Source: Saccharum officinarum (lineage: Eukaryota > Streptophyta > Magnoliopsida > Poales > Poaceae). Taken from it: 64,000 bases of DNA. Shown one piece after another: positions 1 through 10,797 of this stretch (positions are counted from its first letter, which is position 1; each line of letters opens with the position of its first letter). Under the pieces are notes generated by a model. It searched no databases and was not told the origin of the DNA. It saw nothing but the letters and a program-made list of their open reading frames with translations. The stretch covers positions 84,207,914 to 84,271,913 of the forward strand of contig CM036158.1 in assembly GCA_020631735.1 (NCBI GenBank), given 5' to 3'. Position numbers and translations under genes: made by a program.

Positions 1-1
1 T

Positions 2-790
2 AGTGAACATCACGGGCATGAGGAGGATGATGGAGAACCTGCACCAGCTGCACCAACTCCACCACTCTCTGCTTCGCCTGCTCCAGCACCAGCTGCATCT
101 GCGCCGGCTTCACCAACACTAGCTCCTACCGCGTTCGTTGAAGCGGGAGAGCAGGAGATGGCTCCTGCTGATGAGGAAGAACCTGAAGAGGAGCCTGGGT
201 GGACTCGTACCTACATCTACAAGCATGCTCCTCACACGGCCTACCATCATAAGCTGCTCAACGACATGCTCCAGGACTACTACGCCGACCTGAACACCGG
301 CATCCAGTACTATTGTGCTGAGTACACTCACCCCACTGAGGCGACTTACTGGAAGTCAGAGCTGACTGTCACCATCTGGAAGGATGACAAGAATGGTAGG
401 GTGGTGAACACTATCCATGGGCACACGTCCAAGTGTGCTGAAGCTTTCGACAGAATGGAGGACGCCGCTCGGGAGGCATATGAGTACTACCATGGCTTAC
501 GGTATGAGGCTATGGAGGCAGATCGTTTTAGGTACTTGCCTCGCTATGATGTGCAGAAGGACTGGGTGGTGACAGACCCTCAGCACAGCTCTCCTGCCTT
601 GGACACTACAGTGCGGTATGCTCTTGCACTAAAGGTGGGGAACGAAGATCTCTAGAAGGAACTACGTGGAGTGCACAAGGTCGCGAGGCGTTACCAGAAA
701 GAGATCGACAAGCTGAGGGCTCGGCTGGGGCAGCCTCCACTCTACAAGAAGCTAGATGAGGACTATGACGTGCATCAGGATGACTCTTAG
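2..790 (+). pseudogene. Pre-gag extra ORF of E1 (N-terminus outside window)
   Basis: The frame is open from base 2 to a TAG at 653-655 and then continues in frame to TAG at 788-790, so one premature stop separates about 217 codons from a 44-codon tail. The first part is rich in Ala/Pro, followed by an acidic run near base 170. A central segment (about 290-500) has a pattern of hydrophobic strands, then HGHTSK and a helix with AAREAYEYY, which recalls a double-stranded RNA-binding fold; this is a weak resemblance by eye. The tail looks like a charged helix. It corresponds in position to the H3-tail ORF of E2 (22161-22784), but I see no clear sequence match between the visible parts. Extra ORFs next to gag are known in plant Ty3 elements; the function is unknown. 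Confidence 0.65.
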
Positions 791-1483
791 ATTTGCAATG
801 CCCTGTTGTAATAAAGATCGTTAGTCGCGCCGTTCGAGTCGAGTCTTTTGCTTGAGTCATGAACTTTGATGTGTTTGATGGTTTGTTCTTGTGATCATGT
901 TTGAGTTGAACTTTTCCTTTGAATGCTGAGAATTCATGGGCTTGTCCGTGATTCTCTTTAGTTAAATTTTAAGGTTTAGTTGATGCTTAATTAAGTTTGG
1001 GGTCCACTTTATCTATCTCCATTGTTGCTGTTTGCTGGGACAGCCGATGCTCTTTATTTAATATCTCAGTTTTGGTAAGTCAAAAATCGTGAAAATTTTA
1101 GAGCAGTAACTATACTTCGACATCTTTCCAACTCATCTGAGATCACCCTTATATCTGTTCTGGTCTGGGAGTTATAACAGTTCTAAGTTGAGGTTGCTGC
1201 GCTAACTGAGAGTCTGGAACAGTCTGGGTTGTACTCTGTTTTCGGCTTACATAATGACAGAATCTGAAAATGTGTTAAATACCAAAGTTGCAGAGAACTT
1301 CTTAAGATTTCCAACCACGTATAGCACACCTTAATAGGATATCTGGAGTTAGAGTTATGTTCATTTTACTGATCTGTTGTCACTGGTTTTCGCCCAGAAA
1401 ATTTCAGATTTGTATCTTTTATCATTTATAAGTGATTTATAATTGGATAAACCCTAAATTTGAGCGTTTGTTTTGGAAAACAG
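791..1483 (+). other. Spacer between pre-gag ORF and gag of E1
   Basis: No open frame of note. The stretch is AT-rich and ends in aaaacag directly before the gag ATG, which fits a splice acceptor. It may act as an intron or leader for expressing gag. Confidence 0.5.
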
Positions 1484-2571
1484 ATGGCAGCCAGAGGACG
1501 TAGAAGGGGCAGAGGCCATGGTAGGAATGTCGCCATGGATCCGCCCAACCCGCCTGTAGTGACAATGGAACAGCTGATGGGAATGCAAGCTCAACTCATG
1601 CATGCAATGATGCAACGGATGGACAATGAGCCTGTTGGAGGACCACCACCTGTCCATGTTAGGGACAAGCATGGTGAATTTATGAAAGGACATCCACCGG
1701 TATTTACACACTCTACTGATCCGTTGGATGCTGACGACTGGTTGTGCACGGTGGAAAAACAACTGGACATATCTCAATGCAACGACATGGAAAAGGTGTT
1801 GTATGCATCGGGGCAACTGCAGGGGGCAGCTCAAGATTGGTGGGATTCCTTCAAGTTTGGACGCCCTGCAAATGCCGCTCCTATTACTTGGGTAGAGTTT
1901 ACTCAGAGTTTCAGGACCTATCATATCCCAGATGGATTGATGGAGATTAAGCGGGAAGAATTCAGATCCTTAAGGCAGAAGTCTATGACTGTGAGTGAGT
2001 ATCGTGATAGGTTCACTCAACTATCATGCTATGCTCCTAGTGAGGTGGCTAATGACGCAGATAAGCAGTGTCACTTTCTCAAAGGTCTTAATAATGATCT
2101 TAGGTTGCAGCTGAAGATCACTACGTACCCTGACTATCAGATGCTGGTGAATCGCGCCATTGTGATAGACAATGAGCGTAGAGAAATAGAGGCCAAAAAG
2201 AGAAGGTTCCAAGGACAAGCCTCTGGGAGTAACACCCGTCTCTATCCTAACCCACAGTCAGGCTTCCCACAGAGAAGCCAGGGGCCTCCTAACCAGTGGA
2301 ACAAAGGTCAGAACCAGCAACGTTCTCAATACCCCCAGCAGAGTGGTGGCCAACGTCCTCATTATCCTCAGCAACAGAATGTTGGTCAGCGACCACAGCA
2401 ATAGAAGGGTTACCAAGTACCACTCCAGTATCCACCAAACAATGCTCCTATGAAGAATGGAGGATCAAATGATGTTAAAAAGTGTTTCCGCTGCGGCAAG
2501 GAAGGCCACATGTCTTATAATTGCCCGAATTTCCCAACTAGCCGAATGCTTTCAGAAATGGCAATCAGAAG
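1484..2571 (+). pseudogene. gag: E1 gag (capsid/nucleocapsid), broken
   Basis: The start chosen is the ATG at 1484, which opens MAARGRRRGRG and sits just after a CAG; an upstream in-frame start at 1460 would add only 8 residues. The central part has the usual Ty3 Gag core (DPLDADDWL near residue 80, then the WWDSF and EEFRSLRQ blocks). A Gln/Pro-rich linker follows and is cut by TAG at 2402-2404. The reading frame then continues to a perfect CCHC zinc knuckle, CFRCGKEGHMSYNC, at 2483-2524. A single-base-type frameshift between about 2525 and 2550 separates it from the pol frame. In Tekay elements gag and pol are normally one frame, so both breaks are decay. Confidence 0.88.
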
Positions 2572-3690
2572 ATGGCACCTAATGGTTCTAGAGTGAACCA
2601 CGTCAATGCGGAAACTGCGCAAGAGGCACCAGAAGTTATGCTAGGTACATTCAGCGTCAACTCTATCCCCGCTACCATTCTATTTGATTCTGGAGGCTCG
2701 CATTCATTTATTTCCCAAGCTTTTGTTAGAAATCATAGCATACCCTTAGTTGCTATGAAGCATACCATGATAGTGAATTCACTGGGTGGTACTATACCAG
2801 CTTCATATTGTTGTCCCTTTGCTAACATAGCTTTAAGGGGGGTAGATTTCCTTGCTCAACCTGTTGTGCTAAGGACAGCTGGCATTGATGTGATTTTGGG
2901 AATGGATTGGATGAAACAACACATTGCAGTAATTCAATGTCAAGAGAAGGTAGTTGTGCTGACCACTCCTAAAGGGGACAGAATGAGTGTTGAAGTGGCA
3001 GTGCAAGCACCACCAATGGCAACCATGAACCAACTAAATAAAGAAGCCAATCAGCCAGAACGTGTTGTGGATGATTTCTCGGATGTATTCCCTGATGACT
3101 TGCCAGGTATGCCACCCGATCGTGACATTGAGTTTATTATTGATTTATTACCTGGAACTGCACCCATAGCTAAGCGTCCATATAGAATGGGAGTTGATGA
3201 GTTAGAAGAACTTAAGAAGCAGTTAAAGGAGTTGCAGTACAAAGGCTTCATACGCCCTAGTTCATCTCCTTGGGGTGCACCTGTGATTTTTGTTGACAAG
3301 AAGGATGGTACTCAATGGATGTGTGTGGACTATAGGTCTCTTAATGAGGTTACCATCAAAAATAAATACCCTTTACCTAGGATTGATGACTTGTTTGATC
3401 AGTTAAGAGGTGCTTGTGTGTTCTCAAAGATTGATCTTCGTTCGGGATATCATCAGTTGAAAGTCAGACGTTCGGACATACCAAAGACAGCTTTCACCAC
3501 GAGGTATGGGTTGTATGAGTACACAGTCATGTCATTTGGGTTGACCAATGCACCTGCCTATTTCATGTATTTGATGAATAAAGTGTTCATGGAGTATCTT
3601 GACAAGTTCGTAGTGGTGTTCATTGATGACATACTCGTATTCTCTAAGAATGAAGAGGAACATGCCGAACATCTGAGATTGGTTCTATAA
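2572..3690 (+). pseudogene. pol: E1 pol, part 1: retropepsin and RT fingers/palm
   Basis: The protease active site reads [10 protein letters not shown] (Asp codon at 2686); the usual third residue Ala after DSG is Gly here. The second protease block, VILGMDWM, follows about 70 residues later. The RT runs from the PYRM block through [21 protein letters not shown] and the catalytic FIDD (Asp codons 3625-3630). The frame stops at TAA 3688-3690 and continues without a shift into the next segment, so this is a point nonsense change and not a true protein end. Confidence 0.9.
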
Positions 3691-4686
3691 AAGCTTAGAG
3701 AACACAAGTTATATGCCAAGAGGAGCAAGTGTGAGTTTTGGTTGAGGGAAGTAGCGTTTTTGGGTCATGTTGTCTCCAACGGGGGAATAGCAGTGGACCC
3801 CAGCAAGGTAAAGGATGTGTTAAACTGGAAGCCACCAACCACTATGTTTGAGATTCGTAGTTTCTTGGGATTGGCTGGGTATTATAGAAGGTTCATAGAA
3901 GGGTTTTCCAAGCTTGCCAAGCCCATGACTGCCCTATTGGAGAAGAATGCTAAGTTCATATGGTCTGAGAAGTGCCAGACTAACTTTGAGGAATTAAAGA
4001 AGAAGTTGACTACGGCACCTGTACTGATTTTGCCTGACTTGAGTAAGAGTTTCTCCATCTATTGTGACGCGTCTCGTCAAGGACTCGGATGTGTTCTTAT
4101 GCAAGAAGGACGAGTTGTGAACTATGCTTCTAAGCAATTGAAGAAACATGAGTTGAACTATCCTACTTATGACTTGGAATTAGCAGCAGTTGTTCGTGCC
4201 TTGAAGATTTGGAGACACTATCTAATTGGCCACAAGAGTGACATTTACACGGATCACAAGAGTTTGAAGTATATCTTCACCCAATCTGATCTGAATCTAA
4301 GGCAACAACGATGGTTGGAACTGATTAAGGATTATGACTTGGAAGTGCACTACCATCCTGGTAAGGCCAATGTAGTAGCTGATGCTCTTAGCAGAAAGAG
4401 TTATGCTAACAAGGTTCAGGTAATGCCAAAATCTGAAGAGTTGTGTGCAGAGTTTAAATTGTTGAACCTAGGCATTGTCACCAATGCAATGGGAATAGAG
4501 GTGACACCTAACTTGGAACAGGAGATTCGTAAAGGTCAACAAGAAGATGAGAAACTTAGGGAGATTATTGCAAAAGTATCACTTGGGAAAGCACCAGGAT
4601 TTAGGATAGATGAAAATGGCACTCTATGGTTTGGAAAAAGGATATGTGTGCCAGAAGTAAAGGCTATCCGAGAAACAATTCTGTGA
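3691..4686 (+). pseudogene. pol: E1 pol, part 2: RT thumb and RNase H
   Basis: This continues the frame after the TAA at 3688. RT thumb: [13 protein letters not shown]. RNase [14 protein letters not shown], then [17 protein letters not shown] and the closing [16 protein letters not shown], so the catalytic Asp/Glu/Asp positions look present. A TGA at 4684-4686 interrupts the frame just before the integrase zinc-binding histidine. It has the usual Ty3 domain order and length. Confidence 0.9.
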
Positions 4687-5940
4687 GAGGCACATGAGTC
4701 AGCTTACTCTATACACCCCGGAAGTACCAAGATATACTTGGACCTTAAAGAGAGATATTGGTGGTATGGATTAAAGAGAGATGTGACAGAATATGTGGCA
4801 TTGTGTGACACCTATCAGAGGGTTAAAGCAGAGCATCAAAGACCCGCAGGGTTATTACAACCAATGAAGATACCCGAATGGAAGTGGGAAGAAGTCGGTA
4901 TGGATTTCATTGTTGGATTACCTCACACTCAGAGAGGTTATGATTCAATATGGGTAATCGTGGATAGGCTTACAAAAGTCGCTCATTTCTTACCGGTTAA
5001 GACCACCTACAAGGGTGCAAGATTGGCAGAGTTGTATATGGAAAGAACAGTAAGTCTGCATGGAGTCCCAAAGAAGATCATGTCTGACAGAGGTATGCAG
5101 TTTACATCGTAATTCTGGCAAAAGGTACATGATTCATTGGGAACTATGTTGAATTTTAGCTCGGCCTATCACCCTCAGCTTGACGGGCAAACTAAAAGGA
5201 TCAACCAGATTCTAGAAGACATGCTGAGAGCTTGTGCATTACAGTATGGTGATAGTTAGGATAAGAGTTTTCCATATGCTGAGTTCTCATACAACAATAG
5301 TTACTAGAAGAGTCTCAAGATGGCACCATTCGAGGCCCTATATGGACAAAAATGCAAAACTCCACTATTTTGGAATCAGACAGGGGAGACCCAGGTGTTT
5401 GGACCTGATATTCTTAGAAATGCTGAGAAGCAGGTGAGAAAGATCAGAGAAAACTTGAGAGTGGCACAGTCTCGACAAAAGAGCTATGCTGACACTAGAA
5501 GAAGGGATTTGACCTTTGAAGTAGGGGATTATGTGTATTTGAAAGTGTCCCTAATGAAAGGTGTGAAAAGGTTTAATATGAAAGGAAAGTTATCACCAAA
5601 GTATATTGGTCCTTTTAAGATTCTCGAGAGACGTGGAGAAGTGGCCTACCAACTAGAATTGCCTGAAAATCTATCTGGTGTGCATGATGTGTTCCATGTG
5701 TCACGGTTAAAGAAGTGTCTGCGTGTACCAGAAGAACAAATACCACTAGAGGAAATAGTTGTTAAGGAAGACTTGACATATAATGAGTATCCCGTAAAAA
5801 TCTTGGAAACAGCAGAAAGTGTTACAAGGAGTCGGGCAATCAAGATGTGTAAGGTACAATGGAATAGGCATAGTGAGGAAGAGGCCACTTGGGAAAGAGA
5901 AGAGGATCTGAGAAAGGCATATCCACAGTTGTTCGAGTAA
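4687..5940 (+). pseudogene. pol: E1 pol, part 3: integrase with chromodomain
   Basis: The zinc-binding part is damaged: the second CxxC reads CDTYQR, so one Cys is Tyr. The catalytic core has IVDRLTK, then MSDRGMQF, in the places of the two Asp motifs. Three further in-frame stops lie at about 5110, 5257 and 5305. From 5320 the C-terminal part is open: the GPFKIL linker domain, DVFHVSRLKK, and from about 5780 a chromodomain ending in EEEATWEREEDLR. The protein ends at TAA 5938-5940. The chromodomain is the mark of chromoviruses, where it is thought to guide insertion to heterochromatin. Confidence 0.9.
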
Positions 5941-5970
5941 GCACCATCCAATCTCAAGGACGAGATTATC

Positions 5971-5980
5971 TTTAAGGGGG
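5971..5980 (+). other. E1 polypurine tract region
   Basis: tttaaggggg, six bases before the LTR start. This is the expected plus-strand primer site of a Ty3 element. Confidence 0.7.
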
Positions 5981-6597
5981 TAGAATTGTAACACCCAAAA
6001 TTTTTGCATCTTTTAAAATAGAAGAAATGATTTAATTATATATTTGTGTGAGCATTTAATTTAGGGAGATAATAAATTTTATGAAATTAAAATCAAATAT
6101 AAGGCTAGCTACATGTTGATGCATACATGCTGTTGCATATTTATTTATGAGTTGAGTGGTTTTTACAGAATTCAAAAATGAGTTCAAAATCTCTTGAAAA
6201 TGAATTTACAATTTTTTTCATAAAAAGAAAAAAGGAAAACATCTATTCTTTTCTCATTCCTTGGATTTGGCCCGCTGGCCCAGCCAGCCGCACCCCCCCT
6301 TGCTCCCGCAGGCCCAGTGGCCATGGCGGCCCGCTCGCTTTCCCACTTGCTTCTCCTTTCACGGGCCGCACGTGCGTCGTTCGCCTTGGGCTGGCCCAGC
6401 ATCGGCCGAGCCGCAGCGCGTGTTGCCGCCCTCTTTGGTCGCTGACTACCGGGACTCGCTCCCCTCTGCCACTGACATGTGGGCCCGCTACAACAGCGCC
6501 TTCCCCTACCTCTAGCTAGAGACGCCGGCACCTTCCTTTCTCGCCACGCGTGCGTGAATGGTGGGATTTTCCTCCCAATTTGTGCCTCCCGCCGCAC

Positions 6598-6603
6598 TAT
6601 AAA
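6598..6603 (+). promoter_or_regulatory. TATA box of E1 LTR
   Basis: TATAAA in the context cactataaagctagcc, at the right edge of the GC-rich block. The related LTR has tatataag in the same context at 34185-34192. Transcription would start about 30 bases on. Confidence 0.65.
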
Positions 6604-8351
6604 GCTAGCCGCTCTCACCTCTGTGCTCCATTCTCACCCCAACTCGCCGAATCGAGCTCGCCATTCCCTCTGAAACCCTAGCTCGAGCACCAAGCTCGGG
6701 TTCCTCCGTTTCATTGACCTCCGCCGGTTGTGGCTTGCTGCCGAGCTTCGCAGCACGGTAGAAAGCACCCCGTGCCATTTTCTCCCTCTTTTGGCCTTTG
6801 GATTAACTCGCAGTACCTCGCCATACTTGCAGGACGTCCGCCGGCCGCCAATTCCACCCGTACGTCGTCTTCGGATCGTCTCGGTCTCCATCTTCATCGT
6901 GGTGAGCACCGCCTCGTTTCCCTCTTTCATTTGGTACCGGCCCCGAGCCAAACCATGGCCCCTAGGACCCTATTCACATGCGCCGGTGAGCTCAGTCGCC
7001 TCCGGTAATGGCGCGCCGCCGCGTGGCCTTCTTCTCCGGCCGGTGTGCCGCCCCCGTCCCCCTCTTTTAAATCGGGACCGTTCGGATCAGATCCGACGGT
7101 CCAGATCGCTGGATACCCCTTCGGGGGTAATTTTGCTAAAGAGGCCCCGAGTTTTTATTGAAAAAAAACCCACACTCCAAATCGTAACTCCTGAATACGT
7201 TTTCTTCTTTTGAAAACGTAGTTCATCTCGGTAAATTCAAGAATACGTTTTCCGTTATTTACAAGTTTGCCACTGATTTTGTTTTAGCCATAAAATGCTC
7301 ATTTTAACTCTGTTTTGACCCGTTCAAATTCCGTTAGGTTCGTATTCATGAGCTCTACATGTTAGTACTATTGTACAGTAGGTTTGTAATATTTATTTTT
7401 TGGATTTGTATTATAGTAATTATTTATCTATAGGAAATCTTAGTAAATTCATAACTTTCGCGTTTCAACTCCGTTTTTCGTGATCTTTATATCTATGTGA
7501 TCGTAACAACATGTAGAATAGTGTTATAAACCTTTTAGATTGATTTCTCTCTGTTGATGTACTGTTCTAAACTAGTCTTGTTTTCCTTGCATGGATGTTC
7601 TTGGAATGCATGTTGATTGATTGTGGTTCGAGTAGACCGTAATTGCTACACGGGTGACGAGATCTTCTACAGTGATAATCTAGACTAGCAGGAGTTCTAT
7701 GAGCAAGGCAAGTATAATATGGGATATTCCTTTTTGTCATATTCATTATCTAATTAGTCATTTGCATGTGTCAAATTGCTCAACATAAGGATATCCTAGT
7801 CTTTGATTATCTTGTACCTTGTTACCGATGGGTTACACTTGCATATGGGTAGTTGCTAGCGCTCCACTTAAATACTATGAATATAGACAATGACTAATGA
7901 TTATATGCAATACTTGTTAAATCTTGATTTTGAGAAACATGGACATAGGGTGAGAGAGCTTGTGTATTCATGATGCTCTTGGCCCTCCATAAGGACTCAT
8001 TCATTGGCAAAAGCTGGGACCTACAGTACAACTGTGAGAGCCATATGGCTCTGGCTTTAGTCAAATATGAAAACCTTTTCTAGCATGTTAGAGGTTACCC
8101 GAAAGGGTGCAAAAGGGGTCTGCCGACTTGGGTATAGTTATCTCATGTCCCTATGTGTATAGGCTACGTGTCAATGTGCCATTTGGGAAGGGGGACCTAT
8201 ATTTGTTTGCCACCAAAACCTAGCGGCCCTAACATGTTAGATGAACTTTTGAAAGGCTTCATAGTGTACCCTGCCCACTCACCTTGGAAGTGTTAGGGGG
8301 TCGATGGGCCCCGGGCATATGGGAATCATGACTCACAGTGAAAGTGTACAC

Positions 8352-8405
8352 CTCTGTGTAGAGTTTAACAAACTGTTATAACAGTCGTGCCCACAGTTAT
8401 GGGTG
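8352..8405 (+). other. Hairpin cluster in E1 LTR
   Basis: Three hairpins in a row: CTCTG/TAGAG (8352-8363), the perfect palindrome ACTGTTATAACAGT (8372-8385), and a GCCC/GGGT stem (8389-8404). The related LTR keeps the same three with paired changes. Confidence 0.6.
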
Positions 8406-8953
8406 GCCCGGAAAACTGATGGAATAACTGAATTTTTGTTGATGATGATAATAATAATGATTAATGATGACGTGTTACTTATTCATGATACTACTATGGT
8501 TACCTAGGGCTTAAGCATAACCATAACTTAATTAATATTAGGATGTTACATATTTAAAAGCTAACTGTAGTACAACCAGTGTCAACCTTCTGAGCCTCAT
8601 GAACCCCATATTATCTTGTTAAGTACGAGATGTACTTATGCTTGTTTATTTTTCATTATTGGATAAAAATCCTGGATGGGTACAGATGACAATGACTACG
8701 ATGATTACTTTGAGGACAACTAGGTTGTTGTCAACCAGTCGACCAGATCCTGTGGTGATGGAGACGCCCTTGGAGTGTTTAGTTTATTTTATTAGATCTC
8801 CAGACTTTGAGATGTTTTTATTTATGTAATGAACTATGGTCCGTTATTGTAATAAGGCACTGAATATGATACTTCTCCTTTACAATTTGTTCTATATGTT
8901 CTTTATATATGGTTTGCATCCAAATTTTGTGTTTACAAAATATGGGCGTGACA

Positions 8954-9466
8954 AAGGCCTATAAAGAAATGCTATAAAAGCATAGGTTCTAGAAAAGCAA
9001 GACTAGGGCCCAGCATCAAAACGTTCCCAAGCCTCACCTAGTGATTTATTTTTCTGTTGCTCAAGACATATGATTTCTCTATGAAGTTTAGCAACTTTAA
9101 AGATAGGGAAAATTATAAACAAAAATTTGAGCATAAAACTTTCCAATCTCCTTGACTACTCCCAACGTGATGATTATACCAACGTTTAGACTTTCCCGTT
9201 AAAGAAAAGTTAAAAAGCTTCCATCTTAAAGTTTCATTGGACATGCCTTCAATGTTTAGGCATGCACAAGTCTGCTCAAAATCACCTAAGTGGGAATAGA
9301 GGTTTTCATTATCACTACCAGAAAAGACGTTTTCCTGAACTAAGTGAATTAATTTTGGGCGTAGCTCATAGCCAGATGATGTAATGGGCTTAGATGATTC
9401 TAGTGGCTTAAGGCATGATCCCGGTGGTACTCCATATAGATATAAAGGTGTAGGTACGGGTTCCAT
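8954..9466 (-). pseudogene. gag: Athila-like Ty3 gag, N-terminal fragment
   Basis: Read on -, the frame starts at ATG 9464-9466 and runs to a break near 9113, after which a Gag-like frame continues with KVAKLHREII, EQQ and LGEAWERFDAG before a stop close to the E1 LTR. The blocks LIHLVQENVFSG, the HLGDFEQTCACLN helix, LRWKLFNFSL and GKSKRWY match the capsid region of Athila-type Gag. It is truncated where E1 inserted at 8953/8954; the rest of this element would lie left of E1, outside the window. Confidence 0.8.
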
Positions 9467-9574
9467 GGTAAAATAATAACACTAAATTTTAAAACTAAAA
9501 ATAAATAAAGATAAAAGTATAATACAAGATTAAGCTAAACTCAAAGTTAACTCAGCAAAGAGAAAAACAAATGT

Positions 9575-9592
9575 TCCCCAGCAACGGCGCCA
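9575..9592 (-). other. Primer-binding site, tRNA-Asp type (Athila-like)
   Basis: On - this reads TGGCGCCGTTGCTGGGGA, which matches the tRNA-Asp primer site typical of Athila elements with one change (usually GCCGGGG). It lies between the gag start and the LTR edge, as expected. Confidence 0.8.
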
Positions 9593-9600
9593 GAAATGCT

Positions 9601-10190
9601 TGTTGGTATAAATTAAATGCACACTAGAAAAGATAATTATCTGCAAGCGCATAGATATAATACCGTTGTAGCACTTCACCAAGATAATTCTGATTTTAAT
9701 ATCAAAGCCAAAGGAAATGTTGGCGATGATGACTGAGTCTATAAACTTAACCCAATTCACAATCAAGCTCAGATAATAGTGAAAATATGGAGACTACTAA
9801 GGACTATCCAATTCCAATCTCGATAAACTATGTTCTTAATCATTCATTCAGTGGGCAATAACTTTCAATAAGGGATGAAATTAGAGTTCTCCCCTACCAG
9901 CATGCATAAGCCTACCTTTACCTATTAACTGGAAGTGGACTACAAAGGATTCAATGAAGCTATAAAGTCACCTTCACGAGCTACCACTATCCAGCAAATC
10001 AGGGAGCATTCACAAGTAATCCTAGTGTAAGCACCACGCTTACACTACGAAAACAACTTCAACCTAGGTGCTACCAAGATCAAAGTACTCAAAAGAGTTG
10101 CAAACTTGAAGAACAATACGAACAAATTGCTTACTTGAATTTGAAGTTAATTACCAAAGTGTCATAGAACCTCCTAATTTTGATGGCCCA
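9601..10190 (-). repeat. Athila-like 5' LTR (right boundary unresolved)
   Basis: The LTR edge is TGTTGGTATAAATTAAATGC at 9601 on +, eight bases from the PBS. AT-rich LTR-like DNA without ORFs follows. I could not find the far end; it may be cut near 10190. Confidence 0.6.
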
Positions 10191-10797
10191 CATGTACCTG
10201 TTATTGTCATAATGACCTATGACAGCCATACTTATGTTCCTCATAACTTAAAAGGCCTGCTTTCCTCCGAACAGGATCCAATTACAAGAGTATTGCAATA
10301 TTACAATAGTTTATTCAAAATACCATCAGAGTAAAAGAGCGGAAGTCTTACATAACTTAAGTTTACAAAATATAGTTTCAAACCTCAAACCCTAAGTAGC
10401 ATTATTACAAACCAATAGTAGTGGAGTATCAGTTGTAACTTTATTACAACACCCAACGTGGAGGAATACTCTAGAAGCTCGTGGAAGGATGTAGAGGGGG
10501 TGGCCGCCCGGCCACCCCTATGGCCAGCCGACCCCACCTGGTAAGGGCTAGGACCCCGCTCGCTCTGGTGTCTTCTATAGTCTTCTAGTATAGGTCTTGC
10601 TATCAAATTCTGTGAATTATTTTAATTCCTAGGTCCCTTTTGTCGACTTTCTGGATAACACCCTAGAAAATTATAAATCACCAAAACTCATGAAATTTGT
10701 CAGTAATAACCTCCTATTCTATGATATTTGTGCATACGTGCATGGAAATTTATTGGTTTGTAATGTACGTTAACGACCGTCAACAGAGCCAATGCCT
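10191..10797. other. Unassigned interval between Athila-like LTR and Tat pol
   Basis: No convincing ORF. It contains tgtcataatgacctatgaca (10205-10224), a short motif like the ends of some plant DNA-transposon MITEs, and a GC-rich block near 10500. Origin unclear. Confidence 0.3.

Larger units (their letters stand above)
1..8953 (+). mobile_element. E1: Tekay/Del-type chromovirus (Ty3), 5' end outside window
   Basis: Seen in order on +: end of a pre-gag ORF, gag with a CCHC knuckle, retropepsin, RT, RNase H, integrase, chromodomain, a purine tract and an LTR that opens TGTAACACCC and closes GTGACA. That order and the C-terminal chromodomain place it among chromoviruses, closest in style to the Tekay/Del lineage. 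The 5' LTR lies left of the window. The 3' LTR ends in the gag of an Athila-like element, so E1 was inserted there; the right target-site copy would be aaggc (8954-8958), and the left copy cannot be seen. Several stops and frameshifts show that it is inactive. Confidence 0.9.
5987..8953 (+). repeat. E1 3' LTR
   Basis: Starts TGTAACACCC after the polypurine tract and ends GGGCGTGACA. It is 2967 bp long. A related LTR lies at 33592-36544. The left third is GC-rich (6250-7100) and holds a TATA box; the rest is AT-rich. A short acidic coding-like stretch ends at 7707 on a possible GC-type splice donor, and a run of hairpins lies at 8352-8405. Long ORFs in the GC-rich part are not convincing genes. 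Confidence 0.88.

Noticed and set aside
6178..7213. Overlapping ORFs of 80-160 codons on both strands
   Set aside because: They lie in the GC-rich promoter half of the E1 LTR, where long open frames arise by composition; no domain is seen.
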